Part shown: positions 1 to 7,697 of the stretch, in pieces
How positions within the stretch are numbered: the stretch's first letter is position 1
Layout: every line of letters starts with the position of its first letter
Assembly: GCF_003671715.1 (NCBI RefSeq)
Contig: NZ_RAIF01000006.1
Span: forward strand, 304,285-368,284
Length of the DNA stretch: 64,000 bases
Direction: 5' to 3'
Source of the DNA: Streptomyces sp. E2N166
GTDB lineage: Bacteria > Actinomycetota > Actinomycetes > Streptomycetales > Streptomycetaceae
Position numbers and translations under genes: made by a program
The notes under the pieces: generated by a model
What the model was told of the DNA's origin: nothing
What the model saw: only the letters and a program-made list of their open reading frames with translations
Database searches by the model: none

Positions 1-69
1 GCCAGCACCTTCATCGACGTCTTCCGCCGGACCTTCGGCCACACTCCCGGCACACGCCCCATCACCTGA
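1..69 (+). CDS. AraC-family transcriptional regulator, C-terminal end (partial)
   Basis: Frame 1 is open from the first base and ends at TGA 67-69. It encodes the last 22 residues of a protein, including FIDVFRRTFGHTPG. This is the signature end of the second helix-turn-helix of AraC/XylS regulators, where an aromatic F-x-R-x-F-x-x-x-x-G-x-(S/T)-P pattern precedes a short tail. The rest of the gene lies left of the window, so ligand and targets cannot be judged. Family assignment rests on this motif only. Confidence 0.75.
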   Translation, partial: ASTFIDVFRRTFGHTPGTRPIT

Positions 70-421
70 CGCAGCACCCAGCACTGACATGGCGGCACCG
101 GGTCACCGCGGTCCTCTCGGGACCTGGCACGGTCGAGCGGGCCGTACCCGGCCGCAACCCGACCCTCGCCTTCGGCGATCTCACCGGCGAGTCGGGCGCC
201 ACCCAGACAGTCGTGCTCAGGACCGGACGGCGATGCCGCGACGAGGTTGCGACCAGCACCCGTCTCCCCCGTGAGTTCGACGGTCGTCTCCGGGCGGACG
301 TCGCGAGGGGACGCCCCGACGCGCAGGGCAACTCGACCCTTTCCGGGGGCCATTGACGCGCGTAGCCCATTGCCGCACGCTGGGCATCGGATGTTGTCGG
401 CTCAACGGTCGGGAGGCCGGG
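70..421. other. Intergenic stretch without a recognisable gene
   Basis: About 350 bases between the AraC end and the M15 peptidase. Frame 3 of the plus strand stays open to TGA near 356 with coding-like composition (it reads GDLTGESGATQ), but it has no convincing start or family resemblance. It may be a decayed reading frame. The promoter of the M15 peptidase should lie in its right part. Confidence 0.4.
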
Positions 422-1156
422 ATGTTCAGACGCATGTCACGTCTGCTTCTCTCTATTGTCATGCTCATGGCTGGAGCGCTGGTCGGGGTGGGCGCCACCG
501 CCGGAGCCGCGCACGCCGACTCCTGCTACACCTGGAACCGCACCCTCTCCCAGGGGTCCTCCGGCAGCGACGTGACCCAGCTGCAGATCCGGGTCGCCGG
601 CTGGGTGACCTCCGGCGAGCGACTCTCCTACGACGGCCGGTACGGCGCGCGGACCGCCGCCGCCGTCAAGAAGTTCCAGGCCGCGTACGGACTGAGCGCG
701 GACGGTGTCGCCGGACCCGCTACCTTCAGCAAGATCTACGCCCTCCAGGACGCGGACTGCACGCCGGTCCACTTCACCTACGCCGAGCTCAACAAGTGCA
801 ACTCGGACTGGTCCGGCGGCGCGGTATCCGCGGCCACCGCCAAGTCGAACGCGCTCAAGACCATGTGGAAACTGGAGGCGATGCGGCACGCCCTCGGTGA
901 CGTCCCGATCAACATCTCCAGCGGCTTCCGCTCCCGCGCCTGCAACAACGCGGTCGGCGGCTCCGCCACCAGCCGCCATCTGTACGGCGACGCCGCCGAC
1001 CTCGTCGGCTCGCCGAGCCTGTGCCGGCTCGCCCAGCAGTCCAGGACCCACGGCTTCTCGGAGATCCTCGGCCCGGGCTACCCCGGCCACAACGACCACA
1101 CCCACGTGGCCTTCGACCCGTCACCGTACTGGTCGGCTCCCACCTGCGGCATCTGA
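422..1156 (+). CDS. Secreted zinc D-Ala-D-Ala carboxypeptidase (M15A) with peptidoglycan-binding domain
   Basis: 244 residues. The ATG at 422 follows a GGGAGG ribosome site and opens a Sec signal peptide (basic MFRRMSR, hydrophobic core, AHA-type cleavage near residue 34). Next comes a PG_binding_1 domain (about 45-100, with YDGRYGARTAAAVKKFQ). The C-terminal half is an M15A peptidase domain. The zinc ligands are visible as SRHLYGDAAD (His-x6-Asp) and GHNDHTHVAF (His-x-His). The architecture matches the Streptomyces albus G D,D-carboxypeptidase family, which trims the terminal D-alanine of peptidoglycan stem peptides outside the cell. Cysteines scattered through the mature part suggest disulfides. 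It stands alone and is followed by a strong hairpin. Confidence 0.9.
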   Translation: MFRRMSRLLLSIVMLMAGALVGVGATAGAAHADSCYTWNRTLSQGSSGSDVTQLQIRVAGWVTSGERLSYDGRYGARTAAAVKKFQAAYGLSADGVAGPATFSKIYALQDADCTPVHFTYAELNKCNSDWSGGAVSAATAKSNALKTMWKLEAMRHALGDVPINISSGFRSRACNNAVGGSATSRHLYGDAADLVGSPSLCRLAQQSRTHGFSEILGPGYPGHNDHTHVAFDPSPYWSAPTCGI

Positions 1157-1203
1157 GTCACCGTGGCCGCCGGAACCGGCGGCCCTCGGGAGCGTGGGAG
1201 AAC

Positions 1204-1249
1204 AGGTGGTGAGTGTTCCGGGCCCTTTCGGCAGGAACACTCACCACCT
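1204..1249 (+). terminator. Perfect 16-bp stem-loop after the M15 peptidase gene
   Basis: AGGTGGTGAGTGTTCC (1204-1219) is exactly repeated in reverse complement at 1234-1249, with a 14-base loop. It lies 48 bases after the peptidase stop and has no U-run, as is usual for Streptomyces terminators. Confidence 0.7.
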
Positions 1250-1435
1250 CGGTCGTCGCCGCGCGGCAGCGAAGCCCTTTCGTGACGACGGCTCGTCAGG
1301 ATCGTGTCCACGGCCACCTGGCGCCCGGCCGCCGACCAGGCCGCGGGGGAAGCGGCCGGCGTCTCCGTGTGCGGTGTCGCGGTCAAGTCCTGACCTGCCC
1401 TGCCGCCTCGGAGGTGTCGCTGTCGGCTCGACCGC

Positions 1436-2521
1436 TCAGGCGGGACAGGCCGCCGCTGTGATCGGTACGTGCGCGCCGCCCCGCCCGTCGCGGTCCAGCA
1501 GCCGGCCCATGCGTTTGGCGGTGTGGAGTGTGATGCCGCGTTCACTGATGCGCAGTTCCGGGTGGCGGCGCAGTATCCGCTCCTCCAGGGCGGCGCAGTC
1601 GCGAGGGGAACGCAGCCACACCGACAGCAGCAGGTTTTCGCGGCCCGTGACGGACGCGCACAACCGGGTCTCGGGCAGCCCGGCCAGCGCCTTCGCGACG
1701 GCCTCCACGCCGGGGCCCGGCGCCGCGATCCGGAAGTTCGCGATGACGGGCCAGCCGGCCAGCCTCTGGGTCAGGTCGCACCGGAAGTAGACGTCGCCTC
1801 CGGTGATCATCCGCCGCAGCCGTCGGCGTACCGTGGTATCGCTGAGCCCGCATTCACGCGCCAGTTCGGCGTGGCCACGACGCGCGTCCGCGCCGAGGGC
1901 GACCAGGAGCCGGTGATCGCTCTCGTAGGGACCGGTGCCCGGCCTCGTACGGCCATGGCTCTCGCCGCCGCGCAGGTCCGCGCGCTGCCGCCCGTTGAGC
2001 GTGTGCACCAGCCATCCGCTGCCCTCCCGGTGGACGGCGGTGCAGATACTCAGCCGCACCGAACGGACCGTGTCCAGGCCGCCCAGCCGCCGGGTCACGA
2101 AGTCGTCGAAGGAGAGCAGGTCGCGAGCTGCGACTCCCAGGAACAACTGGTTCTCTCCCGTGGTGCGTTCGAGGCTGAACACCGGGCCCCAGGACCGCAG
2201 GCGGGTGGTCAGGGAGTCCACCGCGGCCGCCTCGCAGGAGAGGTCCACGTAGCCGACCACCGAAGCGTGCCGTGCTGGATAGGCCGTGATCCAGGCCGCG
2301 CCGCTGTCGGAGAGACGGCGCCATCGGCGGGCCGCGGTGGTGGCGTCGATGCCGATGACCGCGGCGATCCGCGACCAGGGCGCCCGGGGGTCCAGTTGCA
2401 GGGCCTCGATCAACGCCAGGTCGGTCTCGCTGAGTTCGGTGACGTCGTCGTGGTCGAGGCCGGCGGACACGGGCGTGGCGGGTGGCGGGAGGGCGGTGCC
2501 GGTCGGGTGCACGCGTCTCAT
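1436..2521 (-). CDS. AsnC/Lrp-family regulator with two tandem Lrp-like halves
   Basis: 361 residues from ATG 2521 (an upstream in-frame extension exists, but this start begins a natural N-terminus). The protein contains two winged-helix AsnC-type DNA-binding segments. The first is around residues 30-80 (DLALIEALQLDPRAPWSRIA). The second is in the middle (DHRLLVALGADARRGHAELA, followed by LSDTTVRRRLRRM). Each is followed by an RAM-like alpha/beta segment. Ordinary Lrp proteins are about 150 residues with a single copy, so this is the duplicated form found in actinobacteria. Such proteins sense small ligands, often amino acids, through the RAM domain. Its neighbour is a remnant of an M20 amidohydrolase on the opposite strand, divergently placed, which may once have been its target. 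The ribosome site is weak, so the start is uncertain. Confidence 0.8.
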   Translation of the reverse strand: MRRVHPTGTALPPPATPVSAGLDHDDVTELSETDLALIEALQLDPRAPWSRIAAVIGIDATTAARRWRRLSDSGAAWITAYPARHASVVGYVDLSCEAAAVDSLTTRLRSWGPVFSLERTTGENQLFLGVAARDLLSFDDFVTRRLGGLDTVRSVRLSICTAVHREGSGWLVHTLNGRQRADLRGGESHGRTRPGTGPYESDHRLLVALGADARRGHAELARECGLSDTTVRRRLRRMITGGDVYFRCDLTQRLAGWPVIANFRIAAPGPGVEAVAKALAGLPETRLCASVTGRENLLLSVWLRSPRDCAALEERILRRHPELRISERGITLHTAKRMGRLLDRDGRGGAHVPITAAACPA

Positions 2522-2640
2522 CCTGTCAGTGCCGACGGGCAAGCGTTGGCGGTTTTCCGGCAGTGAACGGGCCTGTATGCCGGATTCCTGCGATACGGAG
2601 GCGCTGAACGGCGGGCGGTGCAGGGTTTCCGCCAAGCGTC

Positions 2641-3066
2641 GGCTCGCCCAGCGAGAGGACACCCCCACCGGACATCCAGACGTACGACTCCTTCCCGCTC
2701 ACGGTCAACGACGCGGACGCCACCGGACGCGTCCTCGGGGCCCTGGAGGCCGGCGGCACGCTCGGCCACGTCCTGCCCGCTCCCCTCTCGGCCAGCGAGG
2801 ACTTCGGCCGCTTCGCGACGGCCGCCGGCTGCCCCTCGGTCATGTACCACTTCGGCGGCGCCGACCCCGCGGACTTCGACGCCGAGGCCGTCGCCGCCCT
2901 GGAACGCGGAGCGCTCCCGCCGGGCACGGTCATGAACCACTCCCCGCGCTACGCACCCTCCGCACCCCACGCCGTGGCCGCCGGGATCCGCCACCTCCTC
3001 ACCGCCGCCGGGGCGTGGCTGACTCCGCCCGCGACCGTCAACTCCGCCGAAAGGAGAGCTCGATGA
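2641..3066 (+). pseudogene. M20 amidohydrolase/peptidase, C-terminal remnant
   Basis: Frame 1 gives about 140 residues that match only the end of M20D amidohydrolases (hippurate hydrolase type). The conserved metal-ligand patch PLSASEDFGRFA is followed by YHFGGADPADF and a terminal MNHSPRYAP segment. The N-terminal two thirds, with the other zinc ligands, are missing, and no start codon or ribosome site precedes the homologous part. The frame ends at TGA 3064-3066, overlapping the ATG of the next small gene. A catalytic enzyme is not expected. Confidence 0.75.
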
Positions 3067-3197
3067 CGCGCTGGAAGCCCCTCGTGCTCGCCACCGCGCT
3101 CACCCTGTCGACGGCCGCGCCCGCCACCGCCGCTCAGACCGGCGGCCCGGGACCCGACGCGTCCGCCGCGCCCGGCTGCGCCTGGCAACCGCCCTGA
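3063..3197 (+). CDS. Small secreted peptide, possibly a truncated exported protein
   Basis: 44 residues from ATG 3063, with a good AAAGGAGAGCTCG ribosome site and an ATGA overlap with the amidohydrolase remnant stop. It begins MTRWKPLVLATALTLSTAAP, a clear signal peptide with an ATAA-type cleavage site. Only about 20 residues follow before the stop. Such a short mature part suggests the front end of a larger secreted hydrolase whose body has been lost. The signals for translation and export are intact, so a peptide may still be made. Function is unknown. Confidence 0.5.
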   Translation: MTRWKPLVLATALTLSTAAPATAAQTGGPGPDASAAPGCAWQPP

Positions 3198-3463
3198 CCG
3201 GCCACCGGATCGCGCCGCACCGGGGCGGTCACAACCCCTACCGGGAGCACAGCCGCCCCAGGAGCAGGTTCACCGTGTCGGTCACCGACCGGCCCGCCGA
3301 CCGACACAACGCGCACCGCCCGCCGCAACCGCGAGCGAGCCGTTCCCCGGCCGGCCTTCTCCCGGCTGGGCGGCTCCGGCCTGTACCCCAACCCCGACAG
3401 TGACCGGCAGCGAGCGAGGACGGACCACGACGCGGGTCGACACGGCGCTCTCGCGCTCGGCGG

Positions 3464-3760
3464 TCAGGATGCCTGGACTTCGTCGAAGAGGGCGAGGGCA
3501 TCGGCGGGGTTCGGGCTCACGAGGCGTTCCAGACCGGCCGTCGTGATCTCCGCCCACGTGCCGTGCCCGTGCCCCCGTCCGTTCTTCGAAGGCGCGGACG
3601 ACCTGATTGACATCTCCTGGGCCGGTGGCGATCGACTCGGCGAGTTCGGCGCCTTCCAGCATCGCCAGGTTCGCGCCCGCCCCCAAGGGAGGCATCAGAT
3701 GGGCGGCGCCGCCCAGTGGCCCGGACCGACGACTGTCGCCGCGACACAGTCGCGGCGGCG
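3464..3760 (-). pseudogene. FAD-dependent monooxygenase, frameshifted C-terminal remnant
   Basis: On the minus strand one frame reads GAAHLMPPLGAGANLAMLEG, the FAD-ribityl-binding GD motif region of class A flavin monooxygenases, then AELAESI and VVRAFEERT. Near 3560 the homologous reading moves to another frame (WAEITTAGLERLVSP, then ALFDEVQAS and TGA at 3464-3466). The GxGxxG N-terminal part is absent. Truncation plus an internal frameshift mark it as dead. Confidence 0.7.
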
Positions 3761-3824
3761 CCGGCGCGGTGGCACCATGCGGTCGCCGGCGCCGACAGCG
3801 CTGCGCCTCAGAGCAGCACAGGGG

Positions 3825-4286
3825 TCACTCACCCGGCCTGATGCGCCCGCGCCAGGCTCCGGACTCGCCGCCACGCCCCTCGATGTACTCCTTGAAACGC
3901 TGCATGTCGCCCTTCACCCGCCGGTCGATCACTCCGAGCATGTCCCCGGTCTTCTCCGCGACGCCGGTGGGCTCGACATCCATGACGAGTTCGACCCGAG
4001 TGTGCGTGTCGTCCAGGCGCTGGAAACGGACCGTGCCCTTCTGCTTGCTGTCACCCGTGGTCGTGCGCCACGTGATGCGCTCGTCGGGGAGCTGGTCGAC
4101 GATCTCGGTGTCGAACTCGCGCTTCACTCCGCTGACGTTGGTGGTCCAGTGGTTGCGGCGCTCATCGACCTGCCTGACTTCCTCCACCCCCTCCATGAAC
4201 TGCGGGAACTCCTCGAACTGGGTCCACTGGTTGTAGGCGGTGTGCACAGGAACGTCGACTTCCACCGTCTCCTTGACCGTGCTCAT
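3825..4286 (-). CDS. SRPBCC-fold (START/Bet v1-like) protein, polyketide-cyclase family
   Basis: 153 residues, starting at ATG 4286 behind GAGGAAG. The N-terminus MSTVKETVEVDVPVHTAYNQ and the following WTQFEEFPQFMEGV are typical of cyclase/dehydrase-type SRPBCC proteins, which form a helix-grip fold around a hydrophobic cavity. The middle strand region (RITWRTTTGD, GTVRFQRLDD, THTRVELVMDVEP) and the long C-terminal helix (RRVKGDMQRFKEYIE) are all present, so the domain is complete. Relatives in Streptomyces are mostly small stand-alone stress or lipid-binding proteins with no proven reaction. No biosynthetic genes adjoin it, so cyclase activity should not be assumed. Confidence 0.8.
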   Translation of the reverse strand: MSTVKETVEVDVPVHTAYNQWTQFEEFPQFMEGVEEVRQVDERRNHWTTNVSGVKREFDTEIVDQLPDERITWRTTTGDSKQKGTVRFQRLDDTHTRVELVMDVEPTGVAEKTGDMLGVIDRRVKGDMQRFKEYIEGRGGESGAWRGRIRPGE

Positions 4287-4493
4287 CTGGCGATCTTCCT
4301 CTCTACTGAATTCGTCGCAGCCGGTGCCGGCGACCGTCCCGCGGCCTCGGCACGCCGAAGCGAGTACCCGCAGATCAGCCGTATAACGTCCGGCCGGTAC
4401 CTGGGCACGCCGTTGTGGCCGTGGCGACGCTTCTGCTGACCGGTGAGTCGTGGCGGGACACGGCCGCCCCGTTCGAGCAGCACAATGGCGAGC

Positions 4494-5153
4494 ATGAACA
4501 CTGCTCGGGATCTGTTCGTCATCACCCTGGAAGTGCCGTCCAGCCGACCGATCACGCAAGGCGACGTCTCCTTGGCCCTCGCGGGCGCCGAACTCCTCGA
4601 TCTCCGCGACGCGCACGTCCTGCGTCTGGACGGCGACCTCATCGTCCCCCTCGGGGATCACGCCGACGGCACGAACGCCCTCACGGCGCAGGCCTCAGCC
4701 CAACTCGTCACGGAGCCGCCGTACGAGACGGTGGAGCAATGGCTCTGGCGGCGGGGCCGCGGGCTGGCCGGCTCCTACGCCGACGACCTCGCCGCGCAGA
4801 CAGCAGGCGAGGCCCGCGGTGGTCTCCTACCGCGGTTCCTTCGCCACTTCGCTCTCACTCGCCCCCAGGAGCCCTCCGTACGGCCACGCCACGAAGCCAC
4901 CGACCGTCAGGTACCGGACGACTCCGTTCTGGCCGCCTTCGCGGGCATTCTCGGAATCGGGGAAGCGGCGCCGCCCGAACTCACTGAACCCACCGAACCC
5001 ACCGAACCCACCGATACGACGACAGCCGATCAGGCGGACGACGTCGGGCTCATTCTCGCCGTGGTGAGCGACGCGCTGATGGAGCTCGAGGCCGAACGTC
5101 AGCGACGCCAGATCGAACAGGATGCCTACGACAACGTGTGGCGCGCGCCCTGA
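4494..5153 (+). CDS. GPP34-family phosphoprotein (GOLPH3-like)
   Basis: 219 residues. The ATG at 4494 is preferred (4485 is an alternative), because the family motif MNTARDLFVITLEV begins here. The N-terminal domain has the GPP34 pattern of a helical bundle: LALAGAELLDLRDAHVLRLD, then VEQWLWRRGRGLAGSYADDL. The family is named after the eukaryotic Golgi protein that binds phosphatidylinositol-4-phosphate. Streptomyces carries several paralogs of unknown role. After about residue 165 there is a short low-complexity linker, where the Glu-Pro-Thr triplet repeats around 4984-5010, and then a C-terminal amphipathic helix. It is monocistronic. Confidence 0.75.
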   Translation: MNTARDLFVITLEVPSSRPITQGDVSLALAGAELLDLRDAHVLRLDGDLIVPLGDHADGTNALTAQASAQLVTEPPYETVEQWLWRRGRGLAGSYADDLAAQTAGEARGGLLPRFLRHFALTRPQEPSVRPRHEATDRQVPDDSVLAAFAGILGIGEAAPPELTEPTEPTEPTDTTTADQADDVGLILAVVSDALMELEAERQRRQIEQDAYDNVWRAP

Positions 5154-5246
5154 CTCCACACGCGCTGCTGCACTTGCGGCGCCGCGCATCGGCGTCGGGT
5201 TGAGACAGGGCCGGGAGAAGTCCACATGCGGGTAGGGTCCATCGAC

Positions 5247-5345
5247 ATGCGCACAACTCCTCCCGGCATACGCCCGGTCAGCCTCCGCGCCGTCCTCCAG
5301 GCGCTGCGGGACGCCGCCCGTGTCCTGGAACGGGGCCGCCGGTGA
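5247..5345 (+). CDS. Mini-ORF (32 aa) translationally coupled to the next gene
   Basis: ATG 5247 (or 5226 for 39 residues) reads MRTTPPGIRPVSLRAVLQAL and ends in an arginine-rich amphipathic helix. Its TGA (5343-5345) overlaps the GTG start of the following gene in a GTGA arrangement, the usual sign of coupled translation in this genome. It could be a leader that delivers ribosomes to the downstream gene or a real small protein. Composition and coupling are the only evidence. Confidence 0.4.
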   Translation: MRTTPPGIRPVSLRAVLQALRDAARVLERGRR

Positions 5346-5719
5346 ACGCCCCCCGCCGGGTCACCCCCCGCCGCCTCGGCGCCGCCGCCGCGATCTACGG
5401 CGTGTTCGTTTCGGGCTGGTACCTGGGGCAGCCCGTGACCCCCGAATGCCGCGTCGACCAGGCCGCCCTCGACCGGGTCACCGAGCAGTACGAAACCAGG
5501 CCGACTCCCCCGCCCACTCCGACGCGGACGGCGTACCCGCCACGGTACGACTCGCAGACCCGCCTCCCGCGCGACCCGAGGCCGGAGCCGTTCTACGACC
5601 TGCCCAGGGTCGCCGACGACAGGCTGTCCGTGACGTTCAGGTCCTACGCCGTCGCCTGCGTCAACGACACGAGCGAACGCCCCCGTCTGCAAGGGTGGTT
5701 CGAGGGCCATTGGTGGTAA
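5342..5719 (+). CDS. Membrane-anchored protein, first of a tandem paralog pair
   Basis: 125 residues from GTG 5342. A basic N-terminus (MNAPRRVTPRRLG) is followed by one hydrophobic segment (AAAAIYGVFVSGWYLGQPVT), then a Pro/Thr-rich extracellular stretch and an ending YAVACVNDTSERPRLQGWFE followed by GHWW. The next gene has the same plan: RRLGAA at the membrane segment, the GQPV motif after it, one cysteine near the segment and one in the tail, and a Trp-Gly-x-Trp type ending. I infer an N-in, single-span protein with a small folded outer domain held by a Cys pair. No known family is recognised. Confidence 0.6.
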   Translation: MNAPRRVTPRRLGAAAAIYGVFVSGWYLGQPVTPECRVDQAALDRVTEQYETRPTPPPTPTRTAYPPRYDSQTRLPRDPRPEPFYDLPRVADDRLSVTFRSYAVACVNDTSERPRLQGWFEGHWW

Positions 5720-5786
5720 TGACGTGGCGTGGCCCGGTGTGTCCGCCGACGCGGGCGACGGCCTCGCGCCGTGGGACACTCCCCGG

Positions 5787-6170
5787 ATGCCTGCCTGGAT
5801 AACCCTGCGCCGTCTCGGCGCCGCCACCACTCTGTACGCCGTGTTCCTGGCCGGGTGGTGGCTGGGACAGCCCGTACGCTCCGAAGGCTGCCTCGAGGAC
5901 GGGTCAACCGCCGGGGCGGACGGTCTTCCCGCATCCGTGGAGCCGGCCGACCCCAGCCGGTACCTCGCCGGCTTCGACCTCGACTTCGGGCTCCTCGACT
6001 GGGCGGACGACTTGGACGGCTACCGCGACGGCGAGTACGGTCCCAGCGACTATGGACACGACCTGCAGGGCCCGCTCGACGCGCACGTCACGTCCGGTGC
6101 GACCTACACTCCTTGCTCCTACAAGGAGCGCGCCCGCCTCCTGGCGTGGATCAACGGCGACTGGGGCTGA
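5787..6170 (+). CDS. Membrane-anchored protein, second of a tandem paralog pair
   Basis: 127 residues from ATG 5787. The membrane segment TLRRLGAATTLYAVFLAGWW and the following LGQPVRSEGC align directly with those of the preceding gene. So does the end of the protein, where YTPCSYKERARLLAWINGDW matches its partner's cysteine and tryptophan positions. The central acidic stretch (DLDFGLLDWADDLDGYRDGE) has no counterpart there. The pair looks like a local duplication followed by divergence. No domain is recognised. The upstream ribosome site is poor, so a start a few codons upstream is possible. Confidence 0.6.
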   Translation: MPAWITLRRLGAATTLYAVFLAGWWLGQPVRSEGCLEDGSTAGADGLPASVEPADPSRYLAGFDLDFGLLDWADDLDGYRDGEYGPSDYGHDLQGPLDAHVTSGATYTPCSYKERARLLAWINGDWG

Positions 6171-6262
6171 CGGTCGAAGAGGCGCTCACGCGTGCCTCGG
6201 CGGCAGCTCAGGGGCGGGGCGTGCGCACGGGCGCGGAGGGCTCCTGAACGGCCCTTCCGGCG

Positions 6263-6802
6263 CTACCGGGTCTCGGCCGGGACCAGGTGATCGCCAGGGA
6301 TACCGGACTTCTCCGGGCGGTAGTAGTCCCTGATCCCGTCCGCCCAGGTCGACGTCCGGATGCGGTCCTCCCCGTCCGGTCCGAAGGCCTGGAAGAGCGC
6401 CTCGATGTTGGGCCGTTGGAACCCGATCGCGAGCATCAGCGAGACGAACTCGGGGCGGGCGACGAAGCCGTCGCCGTCCGGATCGCCCATCGCGGCGAGC
6501 GCTTCCGCGAACTCGTCGACGGTGGCGTCGAACCGTTGCGGATTGAGGACGACGGAGGTGAACTCCTCCGGGCTGACACGGCCGTCGCCATTCGCGTCCA
6601 ACTCGTTCAGCAGCGTTTCCCCGTAGCGGCGGAAGGCACCGGCGAGCCGGTCCGCGGTCGCCTCGCGGGCATCCGGTACCGCGGCCACGACGCGTTCGCT
6701 CATCAAGTCGAAGTCGGAGAGCTCCAGGTATCCGCTCCCGTCGGCATCGAAGAGGGAGAAGACCAGCTCGATACGGTCGGTCGCCTCGGTGGTGGGCGTC
6801 AT
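6263..6802 (-). CDS. EF-hand calcium-binding protein (calerythrin-like)
   Basis: 179 residues. Three canonical EF-hand loops are visible: DADGSGYLELSD near residue 19, DANGDGRVSPEE near 69 and DPDGDGFVARPE near 107. A fourth, degenerate one (GPDGEDRIRTST) lies near 143. Each loop has Asp at positions 1, 3 and 5 and an acidic last position, except the fourth, which should not bind well. The layout and length match bacterial sarcoplasmic-type calcium-binding proteins such as calerythrin. It is cytoplasmic and may act as a calcium buffer or sensor. The start follows an AGGGG site. No partner gene is obvious. Confidence 0.9.
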   Translation of the reverse strand: MTPTTEATDRIELVFSLFDADGSGYLELSDFDLMSERVVAAVPDAREATADRLAGAFRRYGETLLNELDANGDGRVSPEEFTSVVLNPQRFDATVDEFAEALAAMGDPDGDGFVARPEFVSLMLAIGFQRPNIEALFQAFGPDGEDRIRTSTWADGIRDYYRPEKSGIPGDHLVPAETR

Positions 6803-7026
6803 GGTGCACCCCTGCCTTTCCTGATGGATCGTTTTCGGCGAGTCGCTCGCCGGGCCCCTGGCCCGGCGACGGCTGACTCACTGTGCAGGAACTCCGACCA
6901 CTCCGGCAGGAAAGACGGCACTTCGCACACGAACGAGGGGACTCCTCGCATCCGCGCATGAAGCGGGTGCGTCCGGACATCACCGCGGCCATGACGCCCA
7001 TACAGGACATCCGCGCGGACAACCTC

Positions 7027-7149
7027 CCCGGCGTCACGATCGGACTCGGTGCCGTGGCCGGCGCCGGAGCCGCTGTCACGAAGGACGTTCCCCCCAACAC
7101 CCTGGTGACCGGGCCGGCCGCGTTCGCGCGCAAGGCATGGAACGAGTGA
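7027..7149 (+). pseudogene. Hexapeptide-repeat sugar O-acetyltransferase, C-terminal remnant
   Basis: About 40 residues (LPGVTIGLGAVAGAGAAVTK, then DVPPNTLVTGPAA) match the last coils of the left-handed beta-helix of maltose/galactoside acetyltransferases. The same frame upstream of 7027 does not look homologous, and the catalytic His region is missing. It lies next to remnants of a sugar regulator and a sugar transporter. Confidence 0.65.
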
Positions 7150-7228
7150 GCCGTCAGCGGGGCGGGGAGCCGCGCGGCGGTGTCCCGGCCGTGAGACCGG
7201 GCGGCCGAGATGGTGTGGAACGAGGTCG

Positions 7229-7697
7229 TCAGCCGGTGCGGCGGCCGCTGCGCGCCCGCACTTCGATGTGGTGCGGAATCACGATGTCGAGGGGCGCCAC
7301 ATTGGAGGCCGGGCTGTATATGCGATCGGCGAGGCACGGCAGGGCCCGCTCGGCGATCTGTCGCTTGTCCGGCACCACGGTCGTCAGCGGCGGGTTGGCG
7401 TACTGCCCGTCCTCGATGCCGTCGAAGTCCACGACGGCCCTGCTCCCCCGGAACGCTCAGACCACGCGCGTGAACGACGTGCAGTGCGCCCAGGGCGAGT
7501 TCGTCGGTGAACGCGAAGACCGCGTCCGGCCGGGCCTCCGCGTCGTCCGTCCGGGCCGCCGCGTCCAGCAGGGCGGTCATCGCTTCCGCTCCGTCCTTGC
7601 GGTGCAGGGTCGTCACGGGCTGCTCCAGGGCGGGGTCGGGCCGCAGCCCGGCGCGCTCGATGGCCCTGCGGTATCCCTCCAGGCTGACCGGGATCAA
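7229..7697 (-). pseudogene. LacI-family regulator, truncated and frameshifted
   Basis: Minus-strand frame A (7697 to about 7460) gives LEGYRRAIERAGLRPDPALE and PDAVFAFTDELALGALHVVH, the sugar-binding core of LacI regulators. After an indel near 7450 the next frame gives VDFDGIEDGQYANPPLTTVV and LDIVIPHHIEVRARSG, the family's C-terminal end, stopping at 7229. The DNA-binding helix-turn-helix and the first half of the sensor are gone. At about 7685 it abuts the transporter remnant on the other strand, which looks like a rearrangement joint. Confidence 0.75.
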
